From Streptacidiphilus anmyonensis (GTDB lineage: Bacteria > Actinomycetota > Actinomycetes > Streptomycetales > Streptomycetaceae): a stretch of 41,233 nt of DNA. Shown here piece by piece: positions 33,485-41,233 of the stretch. The stretch's first letter is position 1, and every line of letters starts with the position of its first letter. The stretch covers positions 1 through 41,233 of the forward strand of contig NZ_BBPQ01000050.1 in NCBI RefSeq assembly GCF_000787855.1, written 5' to 3'. The notes below the pieces were generated by a model, which worked only from the letters and a program-made list of their open reading frames with translations, did no database searches and had not been told where the DNA came from. The position numbers and the translations under genes are program-made.

Positions 33485-35097
33485 TGGCCGCCTCCGGTGG
33501 TGGTCGTAGCAGCGTTGATGTGCGCACTGGTGAGATGCGGCGGCGGGTCGCTCTGCCCCATCTGGGAGAGCGTCTGGTTCACCGACGGGTTGACGATGTC
33601 GGCGACCGGCTTCGGGTAGACGCCCAGCACCAGCAGCAGCGCGATCAGCGGGGCCACGACGACCAGCTCACGGGCCTTCAGGTCGCCCACGCCCTCGTTG
33701 CCGGGCTTGACCGGGCCGGTCATGGTGCGCTGGTAGAGCACCAGCACGTACAGGGCGGCCAGCACGATGCCCGCCGTGGCGACGATGCCGAGCGCCGGGT
33801 AGCGCTCGAAGGTGCCGACCAGGACCAGGAACTCGCTGACGAACGGGCCGAGCCCCGGCAGCGACAGGATCGCCAGGCCACCCACCAGGAAGGTGCCCGC
33901 CATGATCGGCGCGACCTTCTGCACCCCGCCGTAGTCGGCGATCAGCCTGCTGCCGCGACGCGACATCAGGAAGCCTGCCACCAGCAGCCAGGCCGCCGTC
34001 GAGACGCCGTGGTTCACCATGTACAGCTCCGCGCCCGACTGGCCCTGGCTGGTCAGCGCGAAGATGCCGAGGATGATGAAGCCGAAGTGCGAGATCGACG
34101 CGTAGGCGACCAACCGCTTGATGTCCTTCTGACCCACCGCCAGCAGCGCCCCGTAGAGGATGCCGATGACGGACAGCACCAGGATCGCCGGGGCGAAGGT
34201 CTTGCTCGCCTGCGGGAACAGCTGGAGGCAGAAGCGGAGCATCGCGAAGGTGCCGACCTTGTCGACCACCGCCGTGATCAGCACCGCCACGCCCGGCGTG
34301 GCCTCGCCCATGGCGTTCGGCAGCCAGGTGTGCAGCGGCCACAGCGGCGCCTTCACCGCGAAGGCGAACATGAAGCCCAGGAAGAGGGCGTTCTCCGCCG
34401 TCGAGGAGAAGTGCAGCGAGCCGTTCTGCAGCGCGGTGGTGATGGAGACCAGGGAGAAGGTGTGGGTGATGGTGTAGAGGCCGATCACCGCCGCCAGCAT
34501 GACCAGGCCGCCGAGCAGGTTGTAGAGCAGGAACTTGACGGCCGCGTAGCTGCGCTGCTTCGCGTCCTCGCCCTTGGTCCGGTCCCCGAAGCCGCCGATG
34601 AGGAAGTACATCGGGATCAGCATGGCTTCGAAGAAGACGTAGAAGAGGAAGACGTCGGTGGCCTCGAAGGCGATCACCACCATCGCCTCGACCGCCAGGA
34701 TCAGGGCGAAGAAGCCCTGGGTGCGGCGGTTGCGCTCGAAGGTCCCCGAGTCGTCCACGACCGGGTCGGCGTCGTGCCAGGAGGCCAGCATGACGAACGG
34801 CACCAGCACGCCCGTCAGCAGGATCAGCACGACCCCGAGGCCGTCGACGCCCAGGCTGTAGCTGATGCCGAACTGCGGGATCCAGCTGTGGTTCTCGGTC
34901 ATCTGGTAGCGCGCCCCGTGCGGCTGGTACCGCGCGGCGACGACGCAGGCCAGGACGAGCGTCCCGAGCGAGAAGAGCAGCGGGACGACCTTGTTGCGGT
35001 CGCGGCTGCGGGCGTTGGTGGCCGGCGGCAGCGCGGCCGTGAGGACCGCGCCGACGGCCGGCAGCGCGGCGGCGACTGTCAGAATCGGAAAACTCAT
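33481..35097 (-). CDS. nuoM: NADH-quinone oxidoreductase subunit M
   Basis: A 538-aa membrane subunit of complex I, Mrp-antiporter related. Characteristic segments are SYSLGVDGLGVVLILLTG, FFEAMLIPMYFLIGGFG, AVKAPLWPLHTWLPNAMGEATPGVAVLI (with the conserved His and Lys) and LVAYASISHFGFIILGIFAL. It carries one of the proton channels. The ATG at 35097 shares one base with the nuoL stop (TGATG), with GAGGG upstream, so translation is coupled. Its stop overlaps the nuoN start by 4 bp. Confidence 0.97.
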   Translation of the reverse strand: MSFPILTVAAALPAVGAVLTAALPPATNARSRDRNKVVPLLFSLGTLVLACVVAARYQPHGARYQMTENHSWIPQFGISYSLGVDGLGVVLILLTGVLVPFVMLASWHDADPVVDDSGTFERNRRTQGFFALILAVEAMVVIAFEATDVFLFYVFFEAMLIPMYFLIGGFGDRTKGEDAKQRSYAAVKFLLYNLLGGLVMLAAVIGLYTITHTFSLVSITTALQNGSLHFSSTAENALFLGFMFAFAVKAPLWPLHTWLPNAMGEATPGVAVLITAVVDKVGTFAMLRFCLQLFPQASKTFAPAILVLSVIGILYGALLAVGQKDIKRLVAYASISHFGFIILGIFALTSQGQSGAELYMVNHGVSTAAWLLVAGFLMSRRGSRLIADYGGVQKVAPIMAGTFLVGGLAILSLPGLGPFVSEFLVLVGTFERYPALGIVATAGIVLAALYVLVLYQRTMTGPVKPGNEGVGDLKARELVVVAPLIALLLVLGVYPKPVADIVNPSVNQTLSQMGQSDPPPHLTSAHINAATTTTGGGQ

Positions 35098-36992
35098 CAG
35101 ACGGCCCTCATCAGGAGCGTGGTGGCGGCCAGCACCAGCGCGCCGCCGAACATCGACAGGGCGTAGGAGCGGACATAACCGTTCTGGACCTTGCGCACCC
35201 GGCCGGAGGTCCCGCCGATCAGCGCGGCGATGCCGTTGACCAGTCCGTCCAGGCCCTTGCCCTCGAGGTAGACCAGGAAGCGGGTCAGGTGCGAGCCGCC
35301 GCTGACCAGGACGACGTGGTTGAAGTCGTCCTGCAGCAGGTCCCGGCGGGCGGCCCGGGTGAGCAGCGAGCCGAGCGGCGGCACGGCCGGGACAGGCTTG
35401 CGGCCGTACATCATCCAGGCGACGCCGACACCGAGCAGCAGCACGACCGTCGTGCACGCGGTCACAGTCGTGGTGCTCAGCGGCGAGTGGCCCTCCTGGT
35501 ACCCCGTCACCGGGCTCAGCCAGTGGACGAACGAGGAGTTGATGCTGAACAGACCGCCGAGGAAGACCGAGCCGAAGGCGAGGATCACCATCGGGGCGCC
35601 CATGACGGCCGGGGACTCGTGCGGGTGCGGCTCGTGGCCGTCCGCGTCAGGAACCCAGCGCTTCTCGCCGAAGAAGGTCATCAGCATGACGCGGGTCATG
35701 TAGAAGGCGGTCACGGCCGCACCGACCAGCGTGCAGGTGCCGAGGATCCAGCCCTCCGTCCCGCCGTGGCCGAAGGCCGCCTCGATGATCTTGTCCTTGG
35801 AGAAGAAGCCGGACAGTCCCGGGAAGCCGATGATGGCCAGGTAGCCGAGCCCGAAGGTCACGAAGGTCAGCGGCATGTACTTCCGCAATCCGCCGTACTT
35901 CCGCATGTCGACCTCGTCGTTCATGCCGTGCATGACCGAACCGGCGCCGAGGAAGAGCCCCGCCTTGAAGAAGCCGTGGGTGACCAGGTGCATGATCGCG
36001 AAGACGTAGCCGATCGGGCCCAGGCCCGCCGCCAGCACCATGTAGCCGATCTGCGACATCGTCGAACCGGCCAGCGCCTTCTTGATGTCGTCCTTGGCGC
36101 AACCGACGATCGCACCGAAGAGCAGCGTGACCGCGCCGACCACCACCGTCGCCAGCTGGGCCGCGGGCGCCAGGTTGAAGATGGCCGAGGAGCGGGTGAT
36201 CAGGTAGACGCCGGCGGTGACCATCGTCGCGGCGTGGATCAGGGCCGAGACCGGGGTCGGGCCCTCCATCGCGTCACCGAGCCAGGACTGCAGCGGCACC
36301 TGCGCCGACTTGCCGCAGGCCGCCAGCAGCAGCATCAGCCCGATGCCGGTCAGCGTCGCCTGCGTCGCCTTCGGCGCGTCCGCGAAGACGGGCGTGAAGG
36401 CGAAGGTCCCGAAGGTGGTGAACATCAGCATGACCGCGATGGACAGGCCGACGTCGCCGACGCGGTTGACCAGGAACGCCTTCTTGGCCGCCGTGGCCGC
36501 GCTGGGCTTGTGCTGCCAGAAGCCGATCAGCAGGTAGGAGGCGAGACCGACGCCCTCCCAGCCGACGTACAGCAGCAGGTAGTTGTCGGCCAGCACCAGC
36601 AGCAGCATGGCCGCCAGGAAGAGGTTCAGAAAGCCGAAGAACCTACGGCGCTTCTCGTCGTGCGCCATGTACCCGATCGAGTACAGGTGGATCAGCGAGC
36701 CGACGCCCGTGATCAGCAGCACGAAGGTCATCGACAGCTGGTCCAGCTGGAACCCGACCTCGGCCTGGAAGCCGTTCACCGGGATCCACGTGTACAGGTT
36801 CAGATGGACCGGCCGGTCGGCGGTCGAGCGGCCCAGCATCGAGAAGAACAGGGCGAGCCCGACGCCGAAGGAGGCGAAGGCGAGGAGCGTGCCGAGCCAG
36901 TGCCCGACGCGGTCCAGGCGGCGGCCGCCGCAGAGCAGCAACGCCGCTCCCAGCAGCGGAACCGCAACCAGTACGGGGATGAGATTGTCCAC
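35097..36992 (-). CDS. nuoL: NADH-quinone oxidoreductase subunit L
   Basis: A 631-aa distal proton-pumping subunit of complex I. Typical elements are [112 protein letters not shown] and a C-terminal lateral helix region. It starts with GTG at 36992, 19 bp after the nuoK stop, the only real gap in the visible nuo gene chain. Its stop overlaps the nuoM start by one base. Confidence 0.97.
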   Translation of the reverse strand: MDNLIPVLVAVPLLGAALLLCGGRRLDRVGHWLGTLLAFASFGVGLALFFSMLGRSTADRPVHLNLYTWIPVNGFQAEVGFQLDQLSMTFVLLITGVGSLIHLYSIGYMAHDEKRRRFFGFLNLFLAAMLLLVLADNYLLLYVGWEGVGLASYLLIGFWQHKPSAATAAKKAFLVNRVGDVGLSIAVMLMFTTFGTFAFTPVFADAPKATQATLTGIGLMLLLAACGKSAQVPLQSWLGDAMEGPTPVSALIHAATMVTAGVYLITRSSAIFNLAPAAQLATVVVGAVTLLFGAIVGCAKDDIKKALAGSTMSQIGYMVLAAGLGPIGYVFAIMHLVTHGFFKAGLFLGAGSVMHGMNDEVDMRKYGGLRKYMPLTFVTFGLGYLAIIGFPGLSGFFSKDKIIEAAFGHGGTEGWILGTCTLVGAAVTAFYMTRVMLMTFFGEKRWVPDADGHEPHPHESPAVMGAPMVILAFGSVFLGGLFSINSSFVHWLSPVTGYQEGHSPLSTTTVTACTTVVLLLGVGVAWMMYGRKPVPAVPPLGSLLTRAARRDLLQDDFNHVVLVSGGSHLTRFLVYLEGKGLDGLVNGIAALIGGTSGRVRKVQNGYVRSYALSMFGGALVLAATTLLMRAV

Positions 36993-37011
36993 TTCTCGTC
37001 AGCCTCCGCCG

Positions 37012-37311
37012 CTACAGCTTCATGAGGTTGGTGTCGTCGACCGAGGCCGAGTGACGGGTGCGGAAGACGCTCACGATGATCGCCAGACCGACGACCACCT
37101 CGGCCGCCGCGACCACCATGGTGAAGAAGGCGATGATCTGCCCGTCCAGGTTGCCGTGCAGCCGGGAGAAGGTGACCAGGGCCAGGTTGCAGGCGTTGAG
37201 CATCAGCTCCACGCACATGAACAGCACGATCGCGTTGCGCCGCACCAGCACGCCGACGGCGCCGATGGTGAACAGCAGGGAGGCCAGATACAGGTAGTTG
37301 ACGGGGTTCAC
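37012..37311 (-). CDS. nuoK: NADH-quinone oxidoreductase subunit K
   Basis: A 99-aa, three-helix subunit of the complex I membrane arm. Sequence hallmarks are [41 protein letters not shown] (with the conserved Glu in MCVELMLNA) and [25 protein letters not shown]. The GTG at 37311 overlaps the nuoJ stop by 4 bp (GTGA) and gives the exact family length. Confidence 0.97.
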   Translation of the reverse strand: MNPVNYLYLASLLFTIGAVGVLVRRNAIVLFMCVELMLNACNLALVTFSRLHGNLDGQIIAFFTMVVAAAEVVVGLAIIVSVFRTRHSASVDDTNLMKL

Positions 37312-38177
37312 TTCGACTCCACCTCCCGCTGCTTCTCGGATCCGGTCCCACCCGACTGCTCGACGTGCGACAGCTCGCTGCCGCTGCGCGGCTTCGGGGT
37401 CTTCCGCCCGAGCCAGTGCGCGGCGCCGGACTCCAGCTCGCCCATGCGGCGCAGCACGTCGCTGCCGAGCTGCCGCATCTGGCCGCGCTGGCGCAGCGTC
37501 GGGTTGACGCTGATCTCGGCCGGGGTTCCGTCCGGCAGCAGACCGGGCGCGTCGACCGCGTTGTGGCGGGCGTAGACGCCGGGCGCCGGCAGCGGCGTGA
37601 CCTGCGTGCCCAGACGGACCCGCTGCTCGGCCAGCTCGCGCTGGGTCTGCTTGACCTCGGTGGCGTCGCGGTGCGTCAGCACCATCGCGCCGACCGCGGC
37701 GGTGATCAGCAGCGCGCCGGTGACCTCGAAGGCCCACACGTACTGCGTGAAGATCAGCCGGGCCAGGCCCGGCACGTTGCCACCGCTGGCCTGGTTCGCC
37801 GCGCCGACGCCGGTGAAGTCGCGCAGGTGCGCGTTGGCGATCCCGGCGCAGAGCAGCACGCCCATGCCGAGCCCGCCGAGCACCGCGGCGACCCGCTGGC
37901 CCTTCAGCACCTCCTTGACCGAGTCGGCCGAGGAGACGCCCACCAGCATGACCACGAAGAGGAAGAGCATCATGATCGCGCCGGTGTAGACGACGATCTG
38001 CACGATGCCGAGGAAGACCGCGCCCTCGGCCATGTAGCAGACCGCCAACGCGATCATCGTGCCCGCCAGGCAGAGCGCCGAGTGGACCGCCTTGCGGCAC
38101 AGCACCATGCCCAGCGCCCCGCCGACCGCGACCACCGCCAGCACCCAGAACTGGACGGCCTCACCGGTGGAGGTCAC
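37308..38177 (-). CDS. nuoJ: NADH-quinone oxidoreductase subunit J
   Basis: A 289-aa subunit with about five membrane helices in the first 170 residues ([53 protein letters not shown]). A hydrophilic, charged C-terminal extension of roughly 110 residues follows ([22 protein letters not shown] to the end), as in other streptomycetes and beyond the length of the E. coli protein. The GTG at 38177 overlaps the nuoI stop by 4 bp; its own stop overlaps the nuoK start in the same way. Confidence 0.96.
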   Translation of the reverse strand: MTSTGEAVQFWVLAVVAVGGALGMVLCRKAVHSALCLAGTMIALAVCYMAEGAVFLGIVQIVVYTGAIMMLFLFVVMLVGVSSADSVKEVLKGQRVAAVLGGLGMGVLLCAGIANAHLRDFTGVGAANQASGGNVPGLARLIFTQYVWAFEVTGALLITAAVGAMVLTHRDATEVKQTQRELAEQRVRLGTQVTPLPAPGVYARHNAVDAPGLLPDGTPAEISVNPTLRQRGQMRQLGSDVLRRMGELESGAAHWLGRKTPKPRSGSELSHVEQSGGTGSEKQREVESK

Positions 38178-38767
38178 GAGGCCACCTCCCCCTTGCTGAC
38201 CGCCACCTGACGCTCCGTGCCCGGCGCGGCCTCGGTGACCTGGCCGCGGTAGTAGTCGCCCTCGTCGGTGCCCGGGTAGATGGCGTGCGGGGTGTCGACC
38301 ATGCCCTCGGTGAGCCCGGAGAGCAGCTGCTCCTTGGTGAAGATCAGCGACTCGCGGGAACTGTCGGCCAGTTCGTACTCGTTGGTCATCGTGAGCGCCC
38401 GCGTCGGGCAGGCCTCGATGCACAGACCGCAGAGGATGCAGCGGGCGTAGTTGATCTGGTAGACCCGCCCGTACCGCTCGCCCGGCGAGTAGCGCTCCTC
38501 GTCGGTGTTGTCCGCGCCCTCCACGTAGATGGCGTCCGCCGGGCACGCCCACGCGCACAGCTCGCAGCCGACGCACTTCTCCAGCCCGTCCGGGTGGCGG
38601 TTGAGCTGGTGCCGGCCGTGGAAGCGCGGCGCGGTGGGCTTCTTGTACTCGGGGTACTGCTCGGTCAGGCGCTTCTTGAACATGGCCTTGAAGGTCACGC
38701 CGAAGCCCGCGGCGGGTCCGAGACCCCATGACCCGTGGTTCTCAGCAGGCTGGTTCTCAGTAGGCAC
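38174..38767 (-). CDS. nuoI: NADH-quinone oxidoreductase subunit I, two [4Fe-4S] clusters
   Basis: A 197-aa peripheral-arm subunit that passes electrons from the hydrophilic arm toward the quinone site. It has two ferredoxin-type cluster motifs, [12 protein letters not shown] and [12 protein letters not shown], each with a remote Cys-Pro. The start is GTG at 38767, inside the last codons of nuoH (11-bp overlap), with GGAG a few bases upstream. The N-terminal [28 protein letters not shown] segment is typical of the family. Confidence 0.97.
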   Translation of the reverse strand: MPTENQPAENHGSWGLGPAAGFGVTFKAMFKKRLTEQYPEYKKPTAPRFHGRHQLNRHPDGLEKCVGCELCAWACPADAIYVEGADNTDEERYSPGERYGRVYQINYARCILCGLCIEACPTRALTMTNEYELADSSRESLIFTKEQLLSGLTEGMVDTPHAIYPGTDEGDYYRGQVTEAAPGTERQVAVSKGEVAS

Positions 38768-40103
38768 CGTCGTCTCCCTTCAGTGCAGGAACAGTGGTGG
38801 ACTCGGCCGGGGCCCGCGACGGGCGCCGCGGCACGGCGGGGAGCTGTTGTCCCGGCATCGGCGGCACGGGGAAGCCGCCCGCCATCGGGTCGAACGGCTC
38901 CTGGCCGGAGCCCGCCTCGGCGGGCTCCTGCTTCTTCGGCCGCAGCATGTCGAACAGGACCGAGAGCAGTACCAGCGCGACCACGCCGCCCGCCACGTAC
39001 AGCACCACGTCGCCGAAGTTGTGGCCCTGGTTGCGCAGCGCCCGGACGGTGGCCACCAGCAGCAGCCACACCAGCGAGACCGGGATCAGTACCTTCCAGC
39101 CCAGCTTCATGAACTGGTCGTAGCGCAGTCGGGGAAGCGTGCCGCGCAGCCAGATGAAGACGAAGAGCAGCAGCTGGATCTTGATGATCAGCCAGAGCAT
39201 CGGCCACCAGCCGTGGTTGGCTCCCGCCCAGAACGCGCTGATCGGCCACGGGGCCCGCCAGCCGCCCAGGAACATCACGCTGGCCACGGCCGAGACGGTG
39301 ACCATGTTGATGTACTCGGCCAGCATGAACATCGCGAACTTCAGTGAGGAGTACTCGGTGTTGAAGCCGCCGACCAGCTCGCCCTCGGCCTCCGGGAGGT
39401 CGAACGGCGCGCGGTTGGTCTCGCCGACCATCGACACCAGGTACACCAGGAAGCTCACCGGCAGCAGCACCGCGAACCAGGTGTGCGTCTGCGCGTCCAC
39501 GATCGCGGACGTCGACATCGAGCCGGAGTAGAGGAAGACCGCCGCGAAGCTCAGGCCCATCGCGATCTCGTAGGAGACCATCTGCGCCGCCGACCGCAGC
39601 CCGCCGAGCAGCGGGTAGGTCGAGCCGGACGCCCAGCCGGCCAGCACGATGCCGTAGATCCCGATCGAGGCCGTGGCCAGGATGAACAGGATGCCGACCG
39701 GCAGGTCGGTCAGCTGCATCGTGGTCCGGGTGCCGAAGATGGAGATCTGGTGGTCCGCCGGGCCGAAGGGGATCACCGCGAAGGCCATGAAGGCGGGGAT
39801 CGCGGAGATGACCGGAGCCAGGACGAAGACCACCTTGTCGGCCGCCGTGACGACCAGGTCCTCCTTCAGCGCCAGCTTCACGCCGTCCGCGAGGCTCTGC
39901 AGCAGGCCCCACGGGCCGTGCCGGTTGGGGCCGATGCGCAGCTGCATCCAGGCGACGACCTTGCGCTCCCAGACGATGGCGACCAGCACCGTCACCACCA
40001 GGAACGCGAAGACGAACACCGCCTTCAGCAGCACCAGCCACCAGGGGTCGCGTCCGAAGAAGGAGAGGTCCTCGGCCGCGAGCAGCACCGCAGGATGCAT
40101 CAC
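38757..40103 (-). CDS. nuoH: NADH-quinone oxidoreductase subunit H
   Basis: A 448-aa membrane subunit that forms part of the quinone chamber. Eight helices are predicted. Characteristic parts are [73 protein letters not shown], and [30 protein letters not shown] Pro-rich C-terminal tail of about 70 residues ([19 protein letters not shown] onward) is typical for actinobacteria. It starts with GTG 40103, overlapping the nuoG stop by 4 bp (GTGA), with GGAGGAG 5 nt upstream; ATG 40100 directly follows. Confidence 0.97.
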   Translation of the reverse strand: MMHPAVLLAAEDLSFFGRDPWWLVLLKAVFVFAFLVVTVLVAIVWERKVVAWMQLRIGPNRHGPWGLLQSLADGVKLALKEDLVVTAADKVVFVLAPVISAIPAFMAFAVIPFGPADHQISIFGTRTTMQLTDLPVGILFILATASIGIYGIVLAGWASGSTYPLLGGLRSAAQMVSYEIAMGLSFAAVFLYSGSMSTSAIVDAQTHTWFAVLLPVSFLVYLVSMVGETNRAPFDLPEAEGELVGGFNTEYSSLKFAMFMLAEYINMVTVSAVASVMFLGGWRAPWPISAFWAGANHGWWPMLWLIIKIQLLLFVFIWLRGTLPRLRYDQFMKLGWKVLIPVSLVWLLLVATVRALRNQGHNFGDVVLYVAGGVVALVLLSVLFDMLRPKKQEPAEAGSGQEPFDPMAGGFPVPPMPGQQLPAVPRRPSRAPAESTTVPALKGDDGAY

Positions 40104-41233
40104 CGCTGCTCCTCCATGTCAGGCTTCTCGTCAGTGGTGGAGGCCAGCGCCACGATCCGGCCCGGCACCGCGCCGAGCGACCGCGCCGCCCCGCCCGGGG
40201 ACGAGTTGAGCGGCAGCCAGACCACCCGGTCCGGCAGTTCCGGCGTGATCGCCAGCGGCAGCGTGACGACGCCCGCCGGACCGGTCACGGTGAGCGGCGC
40301 GCCGTCGGCGACGCCGACCTCGGCCGCGGTCGCGGGCGACAGCCGGGCCACGGCCGGGTGCCGGGTGCCGGCCAGCGCCTCGTCGCCCTGCTGGAGCACA
40401 CCGTTGTCGAGCAGTTGCCGCCAGCCGGCCAGCACCGCCTCGCCCGCACTCGGGCGCGGCAGCGGGTGGGCCAGCTCGATCGGCGCGTCCGCGCGTTCGC
40501 CGCGCCAGGGCCCGAAGGCGTCCAGCTCACGGCGGGCCGCGATCACGTCCGGCAGGCCCAGGTGCCTGTCCATGGCGTCGGCCAGCATGTGCAGCACCCG
40601 CAGGTCGTCGTTCAGGTGGCGCTGCGTCATCTGGTCGGGCTTGAGCGCCGGCTCGAAGGAGCGGACCCGGCCCTCCCAGTCCAGGAAGGTGCCCGCCTTC
40701 TCGGCGACCGCCGCGACCGGCAGCACCACGTCCGCCCGTGCGGTGACCTTGCTCGGCCGCAGTTCCAGGCTGACCACGAAAGCGGCCCGCGCCAGCGCCT
40801 CGTCGGCCGCGGCCGGGTCCGGCAGGTCGTCGATCTCGACGCCGCCGACCAGCAGCGCGTCCAGCTCGCCGCTCGCGGCGGCCGTGATGATGCCGGCGGT
40901 GTCGCGGCCGAAGCGGGAGGGCAGCTCCGCCAGACCCCAGGCCGTCGCCGTCTGCCGGCGCGCCTCCGGGTCGGTGGCCGGACGGCCGCCGGGCAGCAGG
41001 TTCGGCAGCGCGCCGACCTCGACCGCCCCGCGCTCGCCGGCACGCCGCGGGATCCACGCCAACCGCGCGCCCGCCAGCCGGGCCAGCCGCAGCGCCGCGC
41101 TGTAGCCGCCGGGCGAACCCGCCAGCCGCTCGCCGACCAGCACCACCGCGCCGGGCTCGCGCAGCAGCCGCGCCGCCTCGCCCGCGGCGCCGTCCAGCGG
41201 CTCCCCCCCCCCCCACCCGCCCCCCCCCCCCCC
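40100..41233 (-). CDS. nuoG: NADH-quinone oxidoreductase subunit G, C-terminal part
   Basis: The C-terminal 377 codons of the large Fe-S subunit, cut by the window edge. The region belongs to the molybdopterin-oxidoreductase-like domain: [49 protein letters not shown] (the family's GTFxNxEGR motif in slightly changed form), and [10 protein letters not shown] near the end. Reading starts beyond the window, and residues before [11 protein letters not shown] fall in unreliable poly-C. It leads the visible nuo gene chain and overlaps nuoH by 4 bp. Confidence 0.92.
   Translation of the reverse strand, partial: GGGGGGWGGGEPLDGAAGEAARLLREPGAVVLVGERLAGSPGGYSAALRLARLAGARLAWIPRRAGERGAVEVGALPNLLPGGRPATDPEARRQTATAWGLAELPSRFGRDTAGIITAAASGELDALLVGGVEIDDLPDPAAADEALARAAFVVSLELRPSKVTARADVVLPVAAVAEKAGTFLDWEGRVRSFEPALKPDQMTQRHLNDDLRVLHMLADAMDRHLGLPDVIAARRELDAFGPWRGERADAPIELAHPLPRPSAGEAVLAGWRQLLDNGVLQQGDEALAGTRHPAVARLSPATAAEVGVADGAPLTVTGPAGVVTLPLAITPELPDRVVWLPLNSSPGGAARSLGAVPGRIVALASTTDEKPDMEEQR
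41204..41233. other. Poly-C low-complexity end, probable sequence artefact
   Basis: The final 30 bases are C except for A at 41215 and G at 41219. They lie inside nuoG, where neighbouring streptomycete genes have no such tract. This looks like unreliable base calling or assembly extension at a contig end, not biology. Confidence 0.8.

Overview
The window is one stretch of very GC-rich actinobacterial DNA, most likely from the Streptomycetaceae (Streptomyces, Kitasatospora or Streptacidiphilus). This rests on gene content seen in the sequence: a large SARP/NB-ARC/TPR regulator of AfsR type, a GPP34-domain protein, an XRE/DUF397 pair of the WhiJ kind, a c-di-AMP (ydaO-type) riboswitch ahead of an Rpf/LysM/NlpC wall hydrolase, a fused FO synthase (FbiC), KorAB and a nuo operon, together with frequent GTG starts and GTGA stop/start overlaps. 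Both ends are cut inside genes. The right end runs into poly-C that looks like a contig-end artefact.

Layout. 1-700: N-terminus of an unidentified protein, a small gene broken by one frameshift, and tRNA-Arg(CCU) with a strong terminator. 0.8-6.3 kb: the SARP regulator, then a nitric-oxide module (flavohemoprotein hmp and the Rrf2 repressor nsrR) with matching 23-bp NsrR-type operators in front of both genes, then a small GNAT protein. 6.3-10.2 kb: two cell-wall enzymes read leftward, an Rpf-LysM-NlpC/P60 hydrolase under the riboswitch and a D,D-carboxypeptidase with a long acidic, repeat-bearing cytoplasmic N-terminus. 10.5-16.1 kb: accessory genes (GPP34, XRE plus DUF397, an unrecognised 292-aa protein, a double-HTH protein, an SDR and a PPOX-type flavoprotein). 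16.1-18.8 kb: fbiC for coenzyme F420. 19-24.7 kb: a LolA-like secreted protein, a secreted sphingomyelinase-like phosphodiesterase, an orphan sugar-binding lipoprotein, a DeoR regulator and a RarD-type permease. Three sites in this part resemble DasR-responsive elements. 24.8-26.8 kb: a KimA-like APC transporter.

27-41 kb is a continuous leftward energy block: nuoG (partial)-H-I-J-K-L-M-N, a terminator, a long-chain polyprenyl diphosphate synthase (probably for the menaquinone tail), an orphan NarL-type response regulator, and korA-korB (2-oxoacid:ferredoxin oxidoreductase). Together these make reduced carriers, a quinone side chain and the proton-pumping complex that oxidises reduced carriers.

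I did not find a clearly new multi-gene system. The most unusual material is regulatory or architectural: the repeat-rich tail of the carboxypeptidase, the aptamer lying directly against the ribosome binding site of the Rpf/NlpC gene, 11-bp direct repeats ahead of the SARP gene, paired DasR-like sites, and several strong unassigned palindromes in promoter regions.
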